A stretch of DNA of 64,000 bases from assembly GCF_900007165.1 (NCBI RefSeq), contig NZ_CYGY02000023.1:186001-250000 (forward strand), given 5' to 3'. Source of the DNA: Paraburkholderia piptadeniae. GTDB lineage: Bacteria; Pseudomonadota; Gammaproteobacteria; Burkholderiales; Burkholderiaceae. The position numbers and the translations under genes were made by a program. Positions 36,324 to 45,853 of the stretch are shown here, one piece after another. The notes beneath the pieces are model-generated. The model did no database searches. It was given only the letters and a program-made list of their open reading frames with translations, and was not told the DNA's origin. Every line of letters begins with the position of its first letter. The first letter of the stretch is position 1.

Positions 36324-37322
36324 CTACTCGGCCTTGGCGTCGCGGCGCAGCAGCGCGCTGACGGCATCGAGCGGCGCCACGCCTTCAAACAGCACATCGC
36401 AGACGGCCGCCGTGATCGGCATGTCGATACCGTTGGCCTGCGCGATCGCGAGCACGCCGCGGGCGCAGCGCACGCCCTCGGCGACATGCCCGAGCGCGTT
36501 GAGAATATCGTCGAGCGAGCGTCCGCTTGCGAGCTGCATGCCGACCGTGCGGTTGCGCGACAGGTCGCCCGTCGCCGTCAGGATCAGGTCGCCGAGGCCG
36601 GTTAGGCCCGTGAACGTCTCGGCGCGGCCACCGAGCGCCGTGCCCAGACGCGACATTTCCGCCAGACCGCGCGTGATCAGCGCCGCGCGCGCATTCAGAC
36701 CGAGCCCGAGGCCATCGCCGATGCCCGTCGCGATCGCGAGCACGTTCTTCACCGCGCCGCCGACTTCGACGCCGATCACGTCATCGCCGCTATAGATGCG
36801 CATCGCGCCGTGATGGAACGCCGCGACGGTCCGCTCGCGGCACGCCGCCGACGCGCTCGCCACCGTCAATGCGACGGGCAGCCCCTTCCCGACCTCGCGT
36901 GCGAAGCTCGGCCCGGACAGCGTGCCATTGCTTGTGTGCCCGCTCAACTCCTGCGCGACGACCTGATGCGGCAGCAGTTGCGTATCCGCTTCGAAGCCCT
37001 TGCAGAGCCACACGATATGCGCCGGCACCTTGCCCGAGTCGCGCATCGTGCGCAGCATCGCGCGCAAGCCCGCGACGGGCGTCGCGATCACGCACAGCGC
37101 GTCATCGGCGAGCGCGTGATTCAGTGCGAGATCGAGATTCGCTTCGAAGCGAAGCGCGGGCGGCAGCTTGACGCCCGCCAGATAGCGGGCGTTTTCGTGC
37201 GATGTGGAGAGTTCGGCGATGAGCGCGGCATCGCGCGCCCAGAGCACCGTATCGTGCCGCGCGGCCAGATGGCCGGCGAGTGCGGTGCCCCATGCACCGG
37301 CGCCGAGAACGGCGACCTTCAT
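36324..37322 (-). CDS. gpsA: glycerol-3-phosphate dehydrogenase [NAD(P)+]
   Basis: A 332-residue cytosolic enzyme that reduces dihydroxyacetone phosphate to sn-glycerol-3-phosphate for phospholipid synthesis. The Rossmann loop [16 protein letters not shown] opens the protein, and [35 protein letters not shown] and the catalytic Lys region [38 protein letters not shown] follow. I start at ATG 37322, the conserved N-terminus; an ATG at 37340 lies 3 bp after the secB stop and may be used through coupling. It is the last gene of rhodanese-grxC-secB-gpsA, an order seen in many proteobacteria. Confidence 0.96.
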   Translation of the reverse strand: MKVAVLGAGAWGTALAGHLAARHDTVLWARDAALIAELSTSHENARYLAGVKLPPALRFEANLDLALNHALADDALCVIATPVAGLRAMLRTMRDSGKVPAHIVWLCKGFEADTQLLPHQVVAQELSGHTSNGTLSGPSFAREVGKGLPVALTVASASAACRERTVAAFHHGAMRIYSGDDVIGVEVGGAVKNVLAIATGIGDGLGLGLNARAALITRGLAEMSRLGTALGGRAETFTGLTGLGDLILTATGDLSRNRTVGMQLASGRSLDDILNALGHVAEGVRCARGVLAIAQANGIDMPITAAVCDVLFEGVAPLDAVSALLRRDAKAE

Positions 37323-37343
37323 ACCCGGCACCGCCTGCATGCG

Positions 37344-37814
37344 TCAGTGCTTGGCGGTGCTCTGCGCGCCGCCTTCCTGCGCAGCGATCTGCGCGATGCG
37401 CTGCTCGTACAGCGCCTGGAAGTTGATTTCGGCGAGATGGATGGGCGGGAAGCCTGCGCGCGTGATCGCGTCGGCGATGTTCGAGCGCAGATACGGGAAC
37501 AGGATGGTCGGGCACGCGATGCCGACGAGCGGATCGATCTGTTCAGCCGGGATGTTGCGGATGTCGAAAATGCCAGCCTGCTTCGCTTCGATCAGGAACG
37601 CGACCTTGTCGTTGACCTTCGCCGTCACCGTGCCCGTGACGAGAATTTCGAACACCGTGTCCGCGAGGCGCTCAGCCTTCACATCGACTTCGACTTCAAC
37701 CGAAGGCATTTCCTGCTCGAGGAAAATAGCCGGCGAATTCGGCTGCTCGAGCGACATGTCCTTCAGGTAGATGCGCTGGATATTGAAGAACGGCTGATTG
37801 TTGTCGTCGGACAT
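37344..37814 (-). CDS. secB: protein-export chaperone SecB
   Basis: A 156-residue tetrameric cytosolic chaperone that keeps preproteins unfolded and passes them to SecA. The typical pattern [22 protein letters not shown] starts the protein, and [39 protein letters not shown] is the conserved C-terminal core. Length matches E. coli SecB. It lies 199 bp after grxC and immediately before gpsA. Confidence 0.97.
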   Translation of the reverse strand: MSDDNNQPFFNIQRIYLKDMSLEQPNSPAIFLEQEMPSVEVEVDVKAERLADTVFEILVTGTVTAKVNDKVAFLIEAKQAGIFDIRNIPAEQIDPLVGIACPTILFPYLRSNIADAITRAGFPPIHLAEINFQALYEQRIAQIAAQEGGAQSTAKH

Positions 37815-38013
37815 GGTTCTCTACTCCCTAAATTTCGTTGCGGCGGACGGTTGCCGCCAGATCTCGTTGTGCTGCGGGCCGCCCCGAGGGACGGCCTCAA
37901 ACCGGCCGGTTCAGACGTTGCAGCCGTGTTGCCCGGCCTTCTTTTGTTCGCTACCGCGTGCCGCGATGGACGCGGCGCGCAAGACGTGCGATAGGCGCGT
38001 CGAAGCCGCGTTG

Positions 38014-38277
38014 TTATGCGACAGCTTCGAGCAGCGGCGTCAGACCGCCCGCGCGATCGAGCGCGGACAGATCGTCATAACCGCCGACGTGCGTCTCGCC
38101 GATGTACACCTGCGGCACCGTGCGACGGCCCGTGCGCGTCATCATTTCCTGACGGCGCGCCGGGTCCTTGTCGATCAGCACCTTTTCGATGTGCTCGACG
38201 CCGCGCGACTTTAGTAGACGTTCGGCCATCTGGCAATACGGGCACACCTGCGTGCTGTACATGATCACTTTGTTCAC
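38014..38277 (-). CDS. grxC: glutaredoxin 3
   Basis: An 87-residue dithiol glutaredoxin that reduces disulfides and glutathione mixed disulfides. The active site CPYC is at residues 12-15 (STQVCPYCQMAERLL), and the glutathione-binding TVPQVYIGETHVGGYDDL segment follows. Its ATG overlaps the rhodanese stop by 4 bp, so the pair is translationally coupled. Glutathione itself is supplied by gshA-gshB elsewhere in this window. Confidence 0.97.
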   Translation of the reverse strand: MNKVIMYSTQVCPYCQMAERLLKSRGVEHIEKVLIDKDPARRQEMMTRTGRRTVPQVYIGETHVGGYDDLSALDRAGGLTPLLEAVA

Positions 38278-38699
38278 TTCGCAACTCCTTGTTTGACGAC
38301 GGGCATGCCCGCTTGCTGCCAGGCGTCGACGCCGCCTTCCAGCACGTGCACCTCCGCGTAGCCCGCGTCGCGCACGATGCGTGCCGCCTTGTTCGACTGC
38401 TGTCCGTTCTGGCAGACCAGCAGCACCGGGTTGCTCTTATTCTTCACGAGTTGGCCGACTTTCGCTTGCAGCTCGCCAAACTCGACGTGGCGCGCCGACG
38501 GAAGGTGTCCCTTCGCGTAGTCTGCAGCGGAACGAAGATCGACGACGACGGCGTTACGCCGGTTGATCAGCTGCGTGGCAGCCGCGGCCGAGAGGCCGCC
38601 GCGTCCACGGCGTGCGATCGTCGGCCACAGGAGCAACGCCCCGGAGATGAGGGCGACCGCGATCAGTACAAGGTTCGTGTAATCGGTGAAAAACTTCAC
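38274..38699 (-). CDS. membrane-anchored rhodanese-domain protein (YibN-like)
   Basis: A 141-residue protein with one N-terminal helix (about 8-27) and a rhodanese domain (about 38-135). The catalytic Cys is present in VLLVCQNGQQSNKAARI, so sulfurtransferase activity is plausible. It matches the YibN type that precedes grxC and secB in many proteobacteria. Its stop overlaps the grxC ATG by 4 bp. Confidence 0.92.
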   Translation of the reverse strand: MKFFTDYTNLVLIAVALISGALLLWPTIARRGRGGLSAAAATQLINRRNAVVVDLRSAADYAKGHLPSARHVEFGELQAKVGQLVKNKSNPVLLVCQNGQQSNKAARIVRDAGYAEVHVLEGGVDAWQQAGMPVVKQGVAK

Positions 38700-38850
38700 G
38701 GAAGATCCGCCGGAAAAAAGGAAGAAATCGGGTTAAATCGGAAAGGGCAATCCGACCATTATAAAATAACCGTCTGACGCGATGGCGACCGCCAGCCGCT
38801 GGCTGCGGTATCGCCCCGCTTACCGCTTCCTTACTACCGACCGGCACGAC

Positions 38851-39597
38851 ATGTACAAACTCGTTCTCATCCGCCACGGCGAATCGACGTGGAACAAGGA
38901 AAACCGCTTCACCGGCTGGGTCGATGTCGACCTGACCGAACAGGGCAACCTCGAAGCGCAGCAGGCAGGCACGCTGCTCAAAGACTCGGGCTACACGTTC
39001 GACATTGCGTACACCTCGGTGCTCAAGCGCGCGATCCGCACGCTGTGGCACGTGCAGGACAAGATGGACCTGATGTACCTGCCCGTCGTGCACTCGTGGC
39101 GCCTCAACGAGCGTCACTACGGCGCGCTGTCGGGCCTGAACAAGGCCGAAACGGCGGCGAAGTTCGGCGACGACCAGGTGCTGGTCTGGCGCCGTAGCTA
39201 CGACACGCCGCCGCCCGCGCTCGAGCCGACCGACGAGCGCACGTCGTACGACGATCCGCGCTACGCGAAGGTGCCGCGCGAGGAGCTGCCGCTCACCGAA
39301 TGCCTGAAGGACACGGTGGCGCGCGTGATGCCGATCTGGAACGAATCGATCGCGCCCGCGATCAAGTCGGGCCGCAAGGTGCTGATCGCCGCGCACGGCA
39401 ACTCGATCCGCGCGCTGGTCAAGTATCTGGACAAGATTTCCGATTCGGACATCGTCGGCCTGAACATTCCGAACGGCGTGCCCCTCGTCTATGAACTGGA
39501 CGAAGACCTGAAGCCGATCAAGCACTATTACCTCGGCGATCCGGAAGCGATCGCGAAGGCGCAAGCCGCTGTCGCCAAACAGGGCAAGGCGGGCTGA
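38851..39597 (+). CDS. gpmA: 2,3-bisphosphoglycerate-dependent phosphoglycerate mutase
   Basis: A 248-residue glycolytic enzyme interconverting 3- and 2-phosphoglycerate. The phosphohistidine motif [18 protein letters not shown] starts at residue 5, [21 protein letters not shown] near 90 holds the acid/base Glu and substrate contacts, and the second catalytic His is in [17 protein letters not shown] near 185. The ATG at 38851 is the family start; the frame upstream has no support. It is divergent from the rhodanese gene, and AT-rich TATAAA at 38760-38765 may belong to either promoter. Confidence 0.97.
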   Translation: MYKLVLIRHGESTWNKENRFTGWVDVDLTEQGNLEAQQAGTLLKDSGYTFDIAYTSVLKRAIRTLWHVQDKMDLMYLPVVHSWRLNERHYGALSGLNKAETAAKFGDDQVLVWRRSYDTPPPALEPTDERTSYDDPRYAKVPREELPLTECLKDTVARVMPIWNESIAPAIKSGRKVLIAAHGNSIRALVKYLDKISDSDIVGLNIPNGVPLVYELDEDLKPIKHYYLGDPEAIAKAQAAVAKQGKAG

Positions 39598-40047
39598 TGC
39601 AGCCATCGCCACGGCTTGCCGCGACTCGCGGCGAGCCGTGGTTGTTCAATGATTTCCGGCGCTTGCGCGTGAATTCCGCTCTTTCCCGCGCTCGCGCGCT
39701 CGATGATTCGCGGCGGCTCGTTCCTGACGGCATTGCCACGCATGGGCCATGTTCGCGCCATCTCGATGCCGCATGATGAAGCCGTCGCATACAGCGCACC
39801 GGCAATCGATACCGGTGCGCATGCAACGGTATCGGCAAAATGTGGCGCGCGTCAGGCCATTTTTGGCGCTGCGGACGTCGGCCAACGCACATTGCTTCGC
39901 GCCCGTGCCAGCGATCCTTAGAACCTGGCTGCGCAATCGCTGTCGAATCCCGATCAACCCTCACGTACAGGCCGCGCAAGCGTCACGTTATACTTGTCCG
40001 TCCTTTTCCTTTGACGCTGCCACCCGCATCCGACCGCAACATACTCT
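39598..40047. other. 450-bp intergenic region, no gene seen
   Basis: Between gpmA and the protease gene I find no frame with a ribosome binding site or protein-like composition. It contains the hairpin at 39610-39642 and otherwise nothing I can name. Confidence 0.55.
39610..39642 (+). terminator. long hairpin after gpmA, probable terminator
   Basis: CCACGGCT (39610-39617) pairs with AGCCGTGG (39635-39642), and inside it GCCGCG pairs with CGCGGC around ACT, with one internal T-G position. Only TTGTT follows, so termination may be incomplete. Confidence 0.6.
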
Positions 40048-41640
40048 ATGCGAAAGAACCTGAAAAACATCGGCCTTATCGCCGCGGGCCTCGCTACCGG
40101 CGTTTTTGCAACCCTGCAACTGAGCGCCTCGGCCCAGCAACCCGCGTCCGCGCCGTTGCCGCTCGACCAGTTGAGGCTCTTCGCCGAAGTCTTCGGGCAG
40201 ATCAAGCATGAGTACGTGGAGCCGGTCGACGACAAGAAGCTGCTGACAGCCGCGATCAAGGGCATGGTGTCGAGCCTCGATCCTCACTCGTCGTATCTCG
40301 ACAAGACCGACTACGAAGAGCTGCAGGAGCAGACCAAGGGTCGCTTCGCGGGCCTCGGCATCGAGATCTCGCAGGAAGACGGCCTGATCAAGGTCATTTC
40401 GCCGATCGAGGACACGCCCGCGTTCCGCGCCGGCATCCGTCCGGGCGACCTGATCACCCGCATCAACGACAAGCCCGTGCGCGGCATGACGCTGGATAAA
40501 GCCGTCAAGCAGATGCGCGGCGAGCCGGGCACCAAGGTCACGCTCACCATTTTCCGCAAGACCGACGACCGCACGTTCCCGCTCACGGTCACGCGCGCGG
40601 TGATCAGGGTCCAGAGCGTGAAGTCGAAGATCCTCGCGCCGGGCTACGCGTACGTGCGCATCACGAGCTTCCAGGAGCGCACGACGCCTGACCTCGCCGC
40701 GAAGCTGCAGGACATCGCGCGCCAGCAGCCGAACCTGAAGGGCCTGATCCTCGATCTGCGCAACAACGGCGGCGGCCTGCTGCAAAGTGCCGTCGGCGTC
40801 GCGGGCGCGTTCCTGCCGCCGGATTCCGTCGTCGTGTCGACGAACGGCCAGATTCCGGATTCGAAGCAGATCTACCGCGACACCTTCGACAACTATCGCC
40901 TTCCGTCCTTCGACGGCGATCCGCTGAAGAATCTGCTGCCCGTCTTCAAGACCGTGCCGATGATCGTGCTGACCAACGCCTACTCGGCGTCGGCGTCGGA
41001 AATCGTCGCGGGCGCGCTGCAGGACCAGCATCGCGCGATGATCGTCGGCAAGACGACGTTCGGCAAGGGCTCGGTGCAGACCGTGCGTCCGATGACAGCC
41101 GACACCGCATTGCGTCTGACCACGGCGTACTACTACACGCCGAGCGGCCGCTCGATCCAGAACAAGGGCATCCGGCCTGACATCGCCGTCGACCAGTACG
41201 CGGACGGCGATCCCGACGACGCACTTGTCACGCGCGAAGTCGACTACTCGAATCACCTTGCGAACACGCAGGACCCGAACGAGAAGAAGGAACAGGAACA
41301 GCGCGAGCAGGAGCGCATGGACCAGTTGCGTCAACTCGAAGAGCAGAACGACAAGAAGACGCCGGAACAGCGCGCGAAGGATCGCGATCGCAAGCCGATC
41401 GAATTCGGTTCCTCCGACGACTTCATGCTGCAGCAAGGCCTGAACAAGCTCGAAGGCAAGCAGGTGGTCGAATCGAAGTCGCTGATGGAGCGGCGTCTCG
41501 CGCAGAACAAGCCGGCGCAATCGGCTTCGGCGCCCGTCGCCGTAAAGCCCGCGCTGCCCGCCACGCCGACGGCGACGACCCCGGCGGCGCCCGCTTCGGC
41601 GACAGGCCCCGCTTCGCAACCTGCTACGCCGAGCAAGTAA
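40048..41640 (+). CDS. ctpA: S41-family carboxyl-terminal processing protease
   Basis: A 530-residue periplasmic serine protease. A signal peptide (about 1-29, ending ASAQQ) is followed by the S41 N-terminal helices, a PDZ domain (about 95-180, with GRFAGLGIEISQEDG and GIRPGDLITRINDKPV) and the catalytic domain. The Ser is in NAYSASASEIVAGALQDQ near residue 316 and the general-base Lys in GKTTFGKGSVQTV near 341. A charged coiled-coil-like stretch (about 410-450, very rich in Glu, Gln and Arg) and an Ala/Pro/Thr-rich tail extend the C-terminus. Such proteases trim envelope proteins and peptidoglycan hydrolases; the substrate here is unknown. Confidence 0.95.
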   Translation: MRKNLKNIGLIAAGLATGVFATLQLSASAQQPASAPLPLDQLRLFAEVFGQIKHEYVEPVDDKKLLTAAIKGMVSSLDPHSSYLDKTDYEELQEQTKGRFAGLGIEISQEDGLIKVISPIEDTPAFRAGIRPGDLITRINDKPVRGMTLDKAVKQMRGEPGTKVTLTIFRKTDDRTFPLTVTRAVIRVQSVKSKILAPGYAYVRITSFQERTTPDLAAKLQDIARQQPNLKGLILDLRNNGGGLLQSAVGVAGAFLPPDSVVVSTNGQIPDSKQIYRDTFDNYRLPSFDGDPLKNLLPVFKTVPMIVLTNAYSASASEIVAGALQDQHRAMIVGKTTFGKGSVQTVRPMTADTALRLTTAYYYTPSGRSIQNKGIRPDIAVDQYADGDPDDALVTREVDYSNHLANTQDPNEKKEQEQREQERMDQLRQLEEQNDKKTPEQRAKDRDRKPIEFGSSDDFMLQQGLNKLEGKQVVESKSLMERRLAQNKPAQSASAPVAVKPALPATPTATTPAAPASATGPASQPATPSK

Positions 41641-41776
41641 GCGCTACGGTGCATCCCCGGTGTCTTCGCGGCCCGTGCCGCGAAGACACCTTCCTCCGCG
41701 CGATTAAAATAACGAGAACCGCGCCGCCTCCCGTCTCCAGCGAGCGCGACACATACGACCCACGCCGCGCCCCGCC

Positions 41777-42535
41777 ATGAACGACGATCAACTTCTGCGC
41801 TACTCCCGTCACATCCTCGTCGACGAACTCGGCATCGAGGCTCAGCAGAGCTTTCTCGACGCGCATGCAATCGTGGTCGGCGCAGGCGGCCTCGGCTCGC
41901 CAGCGGCGATGTATCTGGCGGCGTCGGGCGTCGGCAAGCTGACGCTCGTCGATGCCGATACCGTGGATCTCACCAATCTGCAGCGGCAGATCCTGCACGT
42001 CACGAAGTCGGTGGGGCGGCTGAAAGTCGAATCGGGACGCGACGCGATCGCGCAACTGAATCCGGATATCGACGTAAACGCCGTGGCCGAACGCGTCGAC
42101 GACGCGTGGCTCGATCGCACCGTCCCGCAAGCGACTGTCGTGCTCGACTGCACGGACAACTTCGCGACGCGCCACGCGATAAACCGCGCGTGCGTCGCGC
42201 ACGGCGTGCCGCTCGTATCGGGCGCGGCGCTGCGTTTCGACGGCCAGATCAGCACATTCGATTTCCGCAACGACGAATCGCCGTGCTACGCGTGCGTGTT
42301 TCCGGAGGATCAGCCGTTCGAGGAAGTCGCGTGCTCGACGATGGGCGTGTTTGCGCCTACCGTGGGCATCATCGGCGCGATGCAGGCGGCGGAAGCGCTG
42401 CGCGTGATTGCGGGCGTCGGCGAGCCTCTGGTGGGCCGCCTGATGATGCTCGATTCGCTGCGGATGGAGTGGAGCACGATGCGCATCGCGCGTCAGCAGG
42501 ATTGCCCCGTGTGCGGTGAGCGCCATCGTTCATAA
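41777..42535 (+). CDS. moeB: ThiF/MoeB-family adenylyltransferase
   Basis: A 252-residue E1-like enzyme that adenylates the C-terminal Gly of a sulfur-carrier protein such as MoaD or ThiS. It shows the nucleotide-binding loop VVGAGGLGSPAAMYLAASGVG near residue 32, the arginine-finger segment TNLQRQILH, and DCTDNFATRHAINRAC. Zinc-binding Cys pairs occur in CYACVFP and CPVCGERH, and a catalytic-type Cys in EEVACSTMGVFAP. It follows the protease by 136 bp. MoeB and ThiF cannot be distinguished without the partner gene, which is not here. Confidence 0.88.
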   Translation: MNDDQLLRYSRHILVDELGIEAQQSFLDAHAIVVGAGGLGSPAAMYLAASGVGKLTLVDADTVDLTNLQRQILHVTKSVGRLKVESGRDAIAQLNPDIDVNAVAERVDDAWLDRTVPQATVVLDCTDNFATRHAINRACVAHGVPLVSGAALRFDGQISTFDFRNDESPCYACVFPEDQPFEEVACSTMGVFAPTVGIIGAMQAAEALRVIAGVGEPLVGRLMMLDSLRMEWSTMRIARQQDCPVCGERHRS

Positions 42536-42607
42536 GAAAGAACCGCTTCAACCACACGTTTCTTTTCGGGCGCTCCACGAAGCCGAAGCGCCCGAACGAA
42601 CCACACG

Positions 42608-44347
42608 TCAGGCCCGCACGACCCGTTCCAGCGCCGACTGCACCTCTTCCGGCTCGAAGGCCGCGAGCACGTCGGCGACGGGCTTTTCCAGCGTCTTCAG
42701 ATGCGAGCGCAGAATCTCCTGCTTCACGAGCAGCAACTGGCTCGGATGCATCGAGAACTCGGTCAGCCCCATGCCGAGCAACAGACGCGTCAGCGACGGA
42801 TCGCCCGCCATCTCCCCGCAGATCGACACCGGCACGCCCGCGCGCTTCGCCTCGCGCAGCGTGAACGCGATCAGATGCAGCACGGCGGGATGCAACGGGT
42901 CGTACAGATGCGCGACGGCGTTGTCGGCGCGATCTATCGCGAGCGTGTACTGGATCAGGTCGTTCGTGCCGATCGACAGGAAATCGAGCCGCTTCAGGAA
43001 CAGCGGCAACGCGATCGCCGCAGCGGGAATCTCGATCATCGCGCCGACGCGCACGTTCGGGTCGTAGGCGAGGCCCGCATCGTCGAGCTGGCGTTTGGCT
43101 TCCTGGATCAGATCGAGCGTCTGGTCGATCTCTCGAGCATGCGCGAGCATCGGAATCAGAATCTTCACCGAGCCATACGCGGACGCGCGCAAGATCGCGC
43201 GCAACTGCGTCAGGAACATATGCGGCTCGGACAGGCTCCAGCGGATCGCACGAAGGCCGAGCGCCGGATTGGGCGCCGTTTCGTATTCGTCGCCGATCGA
43301 ATCGAGCGGCTTGTCCGCGCCGACGTCGATCGTGCGGATCGTCACGGGCATGCCGTTCATCAGCTCGACCGCGCGCCTGTAGGCGGTGAACTGCTCCTCC
43401 TCTTCCGGCATCCCGTGCTTCTGGTTCATGAAGAGGAACTCGGTGCGGAACAGGCCGATGCCCGTCGCGCCCGCGTCGATCGCCGACTGCGCGTCCTCTG
43501 GCAGCTCGATGTTCGCGCACAGCTCGATGCGTGTGCCGCACACCGTCTGCGTCGGCGAAAACTTCAGACGCTGCAGCTTGCGCGCCTCGAGAACCTTCTC
43601 GCTCTGCCGGTACGAATATTCTTCGAGCACGATCGGCGCCGGATCGACGATCACGATGCCATGGTCGCCATCGACGATGATCAGATCGTCCTGGCGGATC
43701 AGCGCGCTCGCGTGCTGCACGCCGACCGTCGCGGGAATGCCGAGGCTGCGCGCGACGATCGCCGTATGCGACGTGCGGCCGCCCAGGTCCGTGACGAAGC
43801 CCTGGAAGGTCTGCGTCTTAAACTGCATCATGTCGGCGGGCGCGATGTCGTGCGCGACCACGATCATTTCGTCGCAGCGGCCGTGGATGCTGACGAGCGA
43901 GCCCGTCGCGCCGGCGAGCGCTTTCAGCACGCGCTCGACCACCTGTTCGATATCGGCTTTGCGCTCGCGCAGATACTCGTCTTCCACTTCGTCGAAGTGG
44001 CGCGTGAGGCGTTCGAGCTGTTCCGTCAACGCCCATTCGACGTTGTAGCGGCGGGTGCGGATGAGGTCGATCGTTTCCTGAACGAGCATCGCATCGTTCA
44101 GGATCATTGAATGTACGTCGAGGAACGCGCCCATTTCGGTGGGCGCATCGGCAGCCAGATCGGCGCGCAGTTCGTCGAGCTCCTGATGCACGACCTGCTG
44201 GGCCGCGCGAAAGCGCTCCACCTCGTCCTCGATCTGGGTGGGCTCGATCAGATAGTGGTCGACGTCCAGCGCGGCCGGGGCGATCAGATATGCCCGCCCG
44301 ATGGCGATACCGCGTGACACGGGAATTCCATGCAGCGTGAATGACAC
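42608..44347 (-). CDS. ptsI: PTS enzyme I (phosphoenolpyruvate-protein phosphotransferase)
   Basis: A 579-residue cytosolic enzyme that takes phosphate from PEP onto a His and passes it to HPr. The phosphohistidine motif GGRTSHTAIVARSLGIPA is near residue 190, and the PEP-binding barrel shows TGIGLFRTEFLFM, FLSIGTNDLIQYTLA and VSICGEMAGDP. The start is GTG at 44347: AGAGGAG stands 6 nt upstream, whereas the earlier GTG at 44353 abuts that site. Together with ptsH and the EIIA-Man gene it forms a partial PTS with no EIIB or EIIC here, as in many betaproteobacteria where it is thought to be regulatory. A terminator separates it from ptsH. Confidence 0.96.
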   Translation of the reverse strand: MSFTLHGIPVSRGIAIGRAYLIAPAALDVDHYLIEPTQIEDEVERFRAAQQVVHQELDELRADLAADAPTEMGAFLDVHSMILNDAMLVQETIDLIRTRRYNVEWALTEQLERLTRHFDEVEDEYLRERKADIEQVVERVLKALAGATGSLVSIHGRCDEMIVVAHDIAPADMMQFKTQTFQGFVTDLGGRTSHTAIVARSLGIPATVGVQHASALIRQDDLIIVDGDHGIVIVDPAPIVLEEYSYRQSEKVLEARKLQRLKFSPTQTVCGTRIELCANIELPEDAQSAIDAGATGIGLFRTEFLFMNQKHGMPEEEEQFTAYRRAVELMNGMPVTIRTIDVGADKPLDSIGDEYETAPNPALGLRAIRWSLSEPHMFLTQLRAILRASAYGSVKILIPMLAHAREIDQTLDLIQEAKRQLDDAGLAYDPNVRVGAMIEIPAAAIALPLFLKRLDFLSIGTNDLIQYTLAIDRADNAVAHLYDPLHPAVLHLIAFTLREAKRAGVPVSICGEMAGDPSLTRLLLGMGLTEFSMHPSQLLLVKQEILRSHLKTLEKPVADVLAAFEPEEVQSALERVVRA

Positions 44348-44689
44348 GCGCACCTCCTCTAGTTGTGTAATGCCGCGGCAAACCGCTGCAGTGCTCTCAG
44401 ACCCCGCCGATCATTATAAATTCCGTAGCGCGCCAAGGTGCTGTGCAGCGCAGCATCACGAGGCATGGCCTTCGCGCTCTATGCTGTCGCCCTGCTTGCC
44501 ATGTGCTTGCGTTGGGAATACGTCGGCGGAACATCGGTCTTCGAAAATGCGCGGCGGCACGATGGAGCAGCAAGCCGGCAGCAAGCCGCCTTCGACGGAC
44601 AAACGCGACCGTCAAAAAGAAAACGCCGCGACATCGCGCGGCGTCTCATTCAAAACGAAAGCAGGAGCGGATTTTTAACGGCAGATTTC
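44348..44689. other. 342-bp gap between ptsH and ptsI
   Basis: No gene is evident. It contains the ptsH terminator hairpin at 44614-44644 and presumably a separate ptsI promoter nearer 44400, where ATTATAAATT-like AT-rich sequence occurs. Confidence 0.5.
44614..44644 (-). terminator. intrinsic terminator after ptsH
   Basis: ACGCCGCG (44623-44630) pairs perfectly with CGCGGCGT (44637-44644) over a 6-nt loop. On the minus strand it is followed by T-rich sequence matching the plus-strand A run 44614-44623. It lies 46 bp after ptsH and before ptsI. Confidence 0.82.
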
Positions 44690-44959
44690 TTATTGGCCTT
44701 CGCCGAATTTATCGGCGATCAGTTTAAGCAGCGCATCCATCGCTTCTTTCTCGTCCTCGCCTTCCGTCTCGATCAACACCGTACTGCCGATGCCCGCTGC
44801 AAGCATCATCACGCCCATGATGCTCTTCGCGTTAATGCGCCGGCCGTTGCGGCTCATCCAGATTTCCGCCTGGAAGTTGGCGGCAAGTTGCGTCAGCTTG
44901 GCCGATGCGCGAGCGTGCAGCCCCAGCTTGTTCACGATGGTCGTTTCTTGTTGCAGCAT
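44690..44959 (-). CDS. ptsH: phosphocarrier protein HPr
   Basis: An 89-residue PTS phosphocarrier. His15 in NKLGLHARASAKL is the phosphorylated residue, and Ser46 in INAKSIMGVMMLAAG is the regulatory site used where an HPr kinase is present. I start at ATG 44959, giving the standard length; longer frames add an unrelated segment. It lies between the EIIA-Man gene and ptsI and has its own terminator. It belongs to the partial, non-sugar-transporting PTS rather than to the nag system, which has its own fused HPr. Confidence 0.96.
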   Translation of the reverse strand: MLQQETTIVNKLGLHARASAKLTQLAANFQAEIWMSRNGRRINAKSIMGVMMLAAGIGSTVLIETEGEDEKEAMDALLKLIADKFGEGQ

Positions 44960-45053
44960 GTGTTGTTCCGATGCGCTGGTGTTGAAGTTATCGAGGTGCA
45001 CGCAAAAACCCGCCACACGCGGCGCGCTTGCCGTGTCGCAGATGATGCAACGC

Positions 45054-45566
45054 TCACGCGTCGTTTGAATTGCAGCCGGACCCGCTGCCGGCCTTGCAGG
45101 ATTCGGCTAGCGCCTCGTCCGGCGGCAATGCGGGAATGCAATCAGCGGTGCTCGCGACGGGAACGGCAGGCGGCGGCGTCGCCGGTCCGACGGCTTGAAT
45201 GCCTTTGGTCGCGCCCGCCAGTGCCTTGTCGACGAGCACGTCGAGCGGCGTCGCGCGATAACAGACGGCGCGCACCAGCATCGGCAGATTCACGCCCGCC
45301 AGCACGCGCACATCGGGGAGGGACGCGAGCCGGCCGGCAATGTTCGCCGGCGTCGCGCCGAACATGTCGGTCAACACAAGCGTGCCGTTTTCTTCCTTGA
45401 GCCTGTCGATCTCCGCATACGCGAACGAAACGACCTGTACGGGATCGCAATCGGGCGACACGTCGATGACGCCGATGCGGGCGGGCAAGCCGCCGTAAAT
45501 GTGCGCGACACACTCGCGTAGCGCTGTGGCGAAGGGAGCGTGCGCAATGATCAGAATGCCTGCCAT
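45054..45566 (-). CDS. PTS EIIA component, mannose family
   Basis: A 170-residue EIIA(Man)-type protein. The phosphorylatable His9 is in GILIIAHAPFATALRECV, and LTDMFGATPANIAGRLA near residue 66 and AGVNLPMLVRAVCYR near 90 are typical. The last 45 residues are a Pro/Ala/Cys/Asn-rich tail not usual for the domain. AAGG precedes the ATG. With no EIIB or EIIC in this window, it is probably a regulatory phosphate acceptor downstream of ptsI-ptsH. It starts 287 bp after gshB. Confidence 0.9.
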   Translation of the reverse strand: MAGILIIAHAPFATALRECVAHIYGGLPARIGVIDVSPDCDPVQVVSFAYAEIDRLKEENGTLVLTDMFGATPANIAGRLASLPDVRVLAGVNLPMLVRAVCYRATPLDVLVDKALAGATKGIQAVGPATPPPAVPVASTADCIPALPPDEALAESCKAGSGSGCNSNDA

Positions 45567-45853
45567 GTCAGCCTTGCTGCAGAAAACCGCCCGGAAATCG
45601 CTGCCCTGCTTCCCGTGCGCCGCGCGTCAGATGGAAAGCCGGGCGCGGCAAGCGGGAAACGAGGCCCATCGAACTCGCCTGAGATCGGGCCGCCAAGGGG
45701 CCGGATCATGCGGCCCCTCGCGGGCCGCTATCGGACGAGCGGGCATTGTAACAGCCTCATTTTCGCGCTTTCGGCCTTTTCACGCCTGGCTAGCCGACAG
45801 CCGCGAACCTTCATTGCCTTCATTGCAGAACATGGCGGCGCACGCGCGCCGCT

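Noticed and set aside
45696..45718. Perfect 8-bp hairpin between gshB and the EIIA-Man gene as a terminator
   Set aside because: Stem AGGGGCCG/CGGCCCCT is perfect, but no T run follows on either strand, so termination is not supported.
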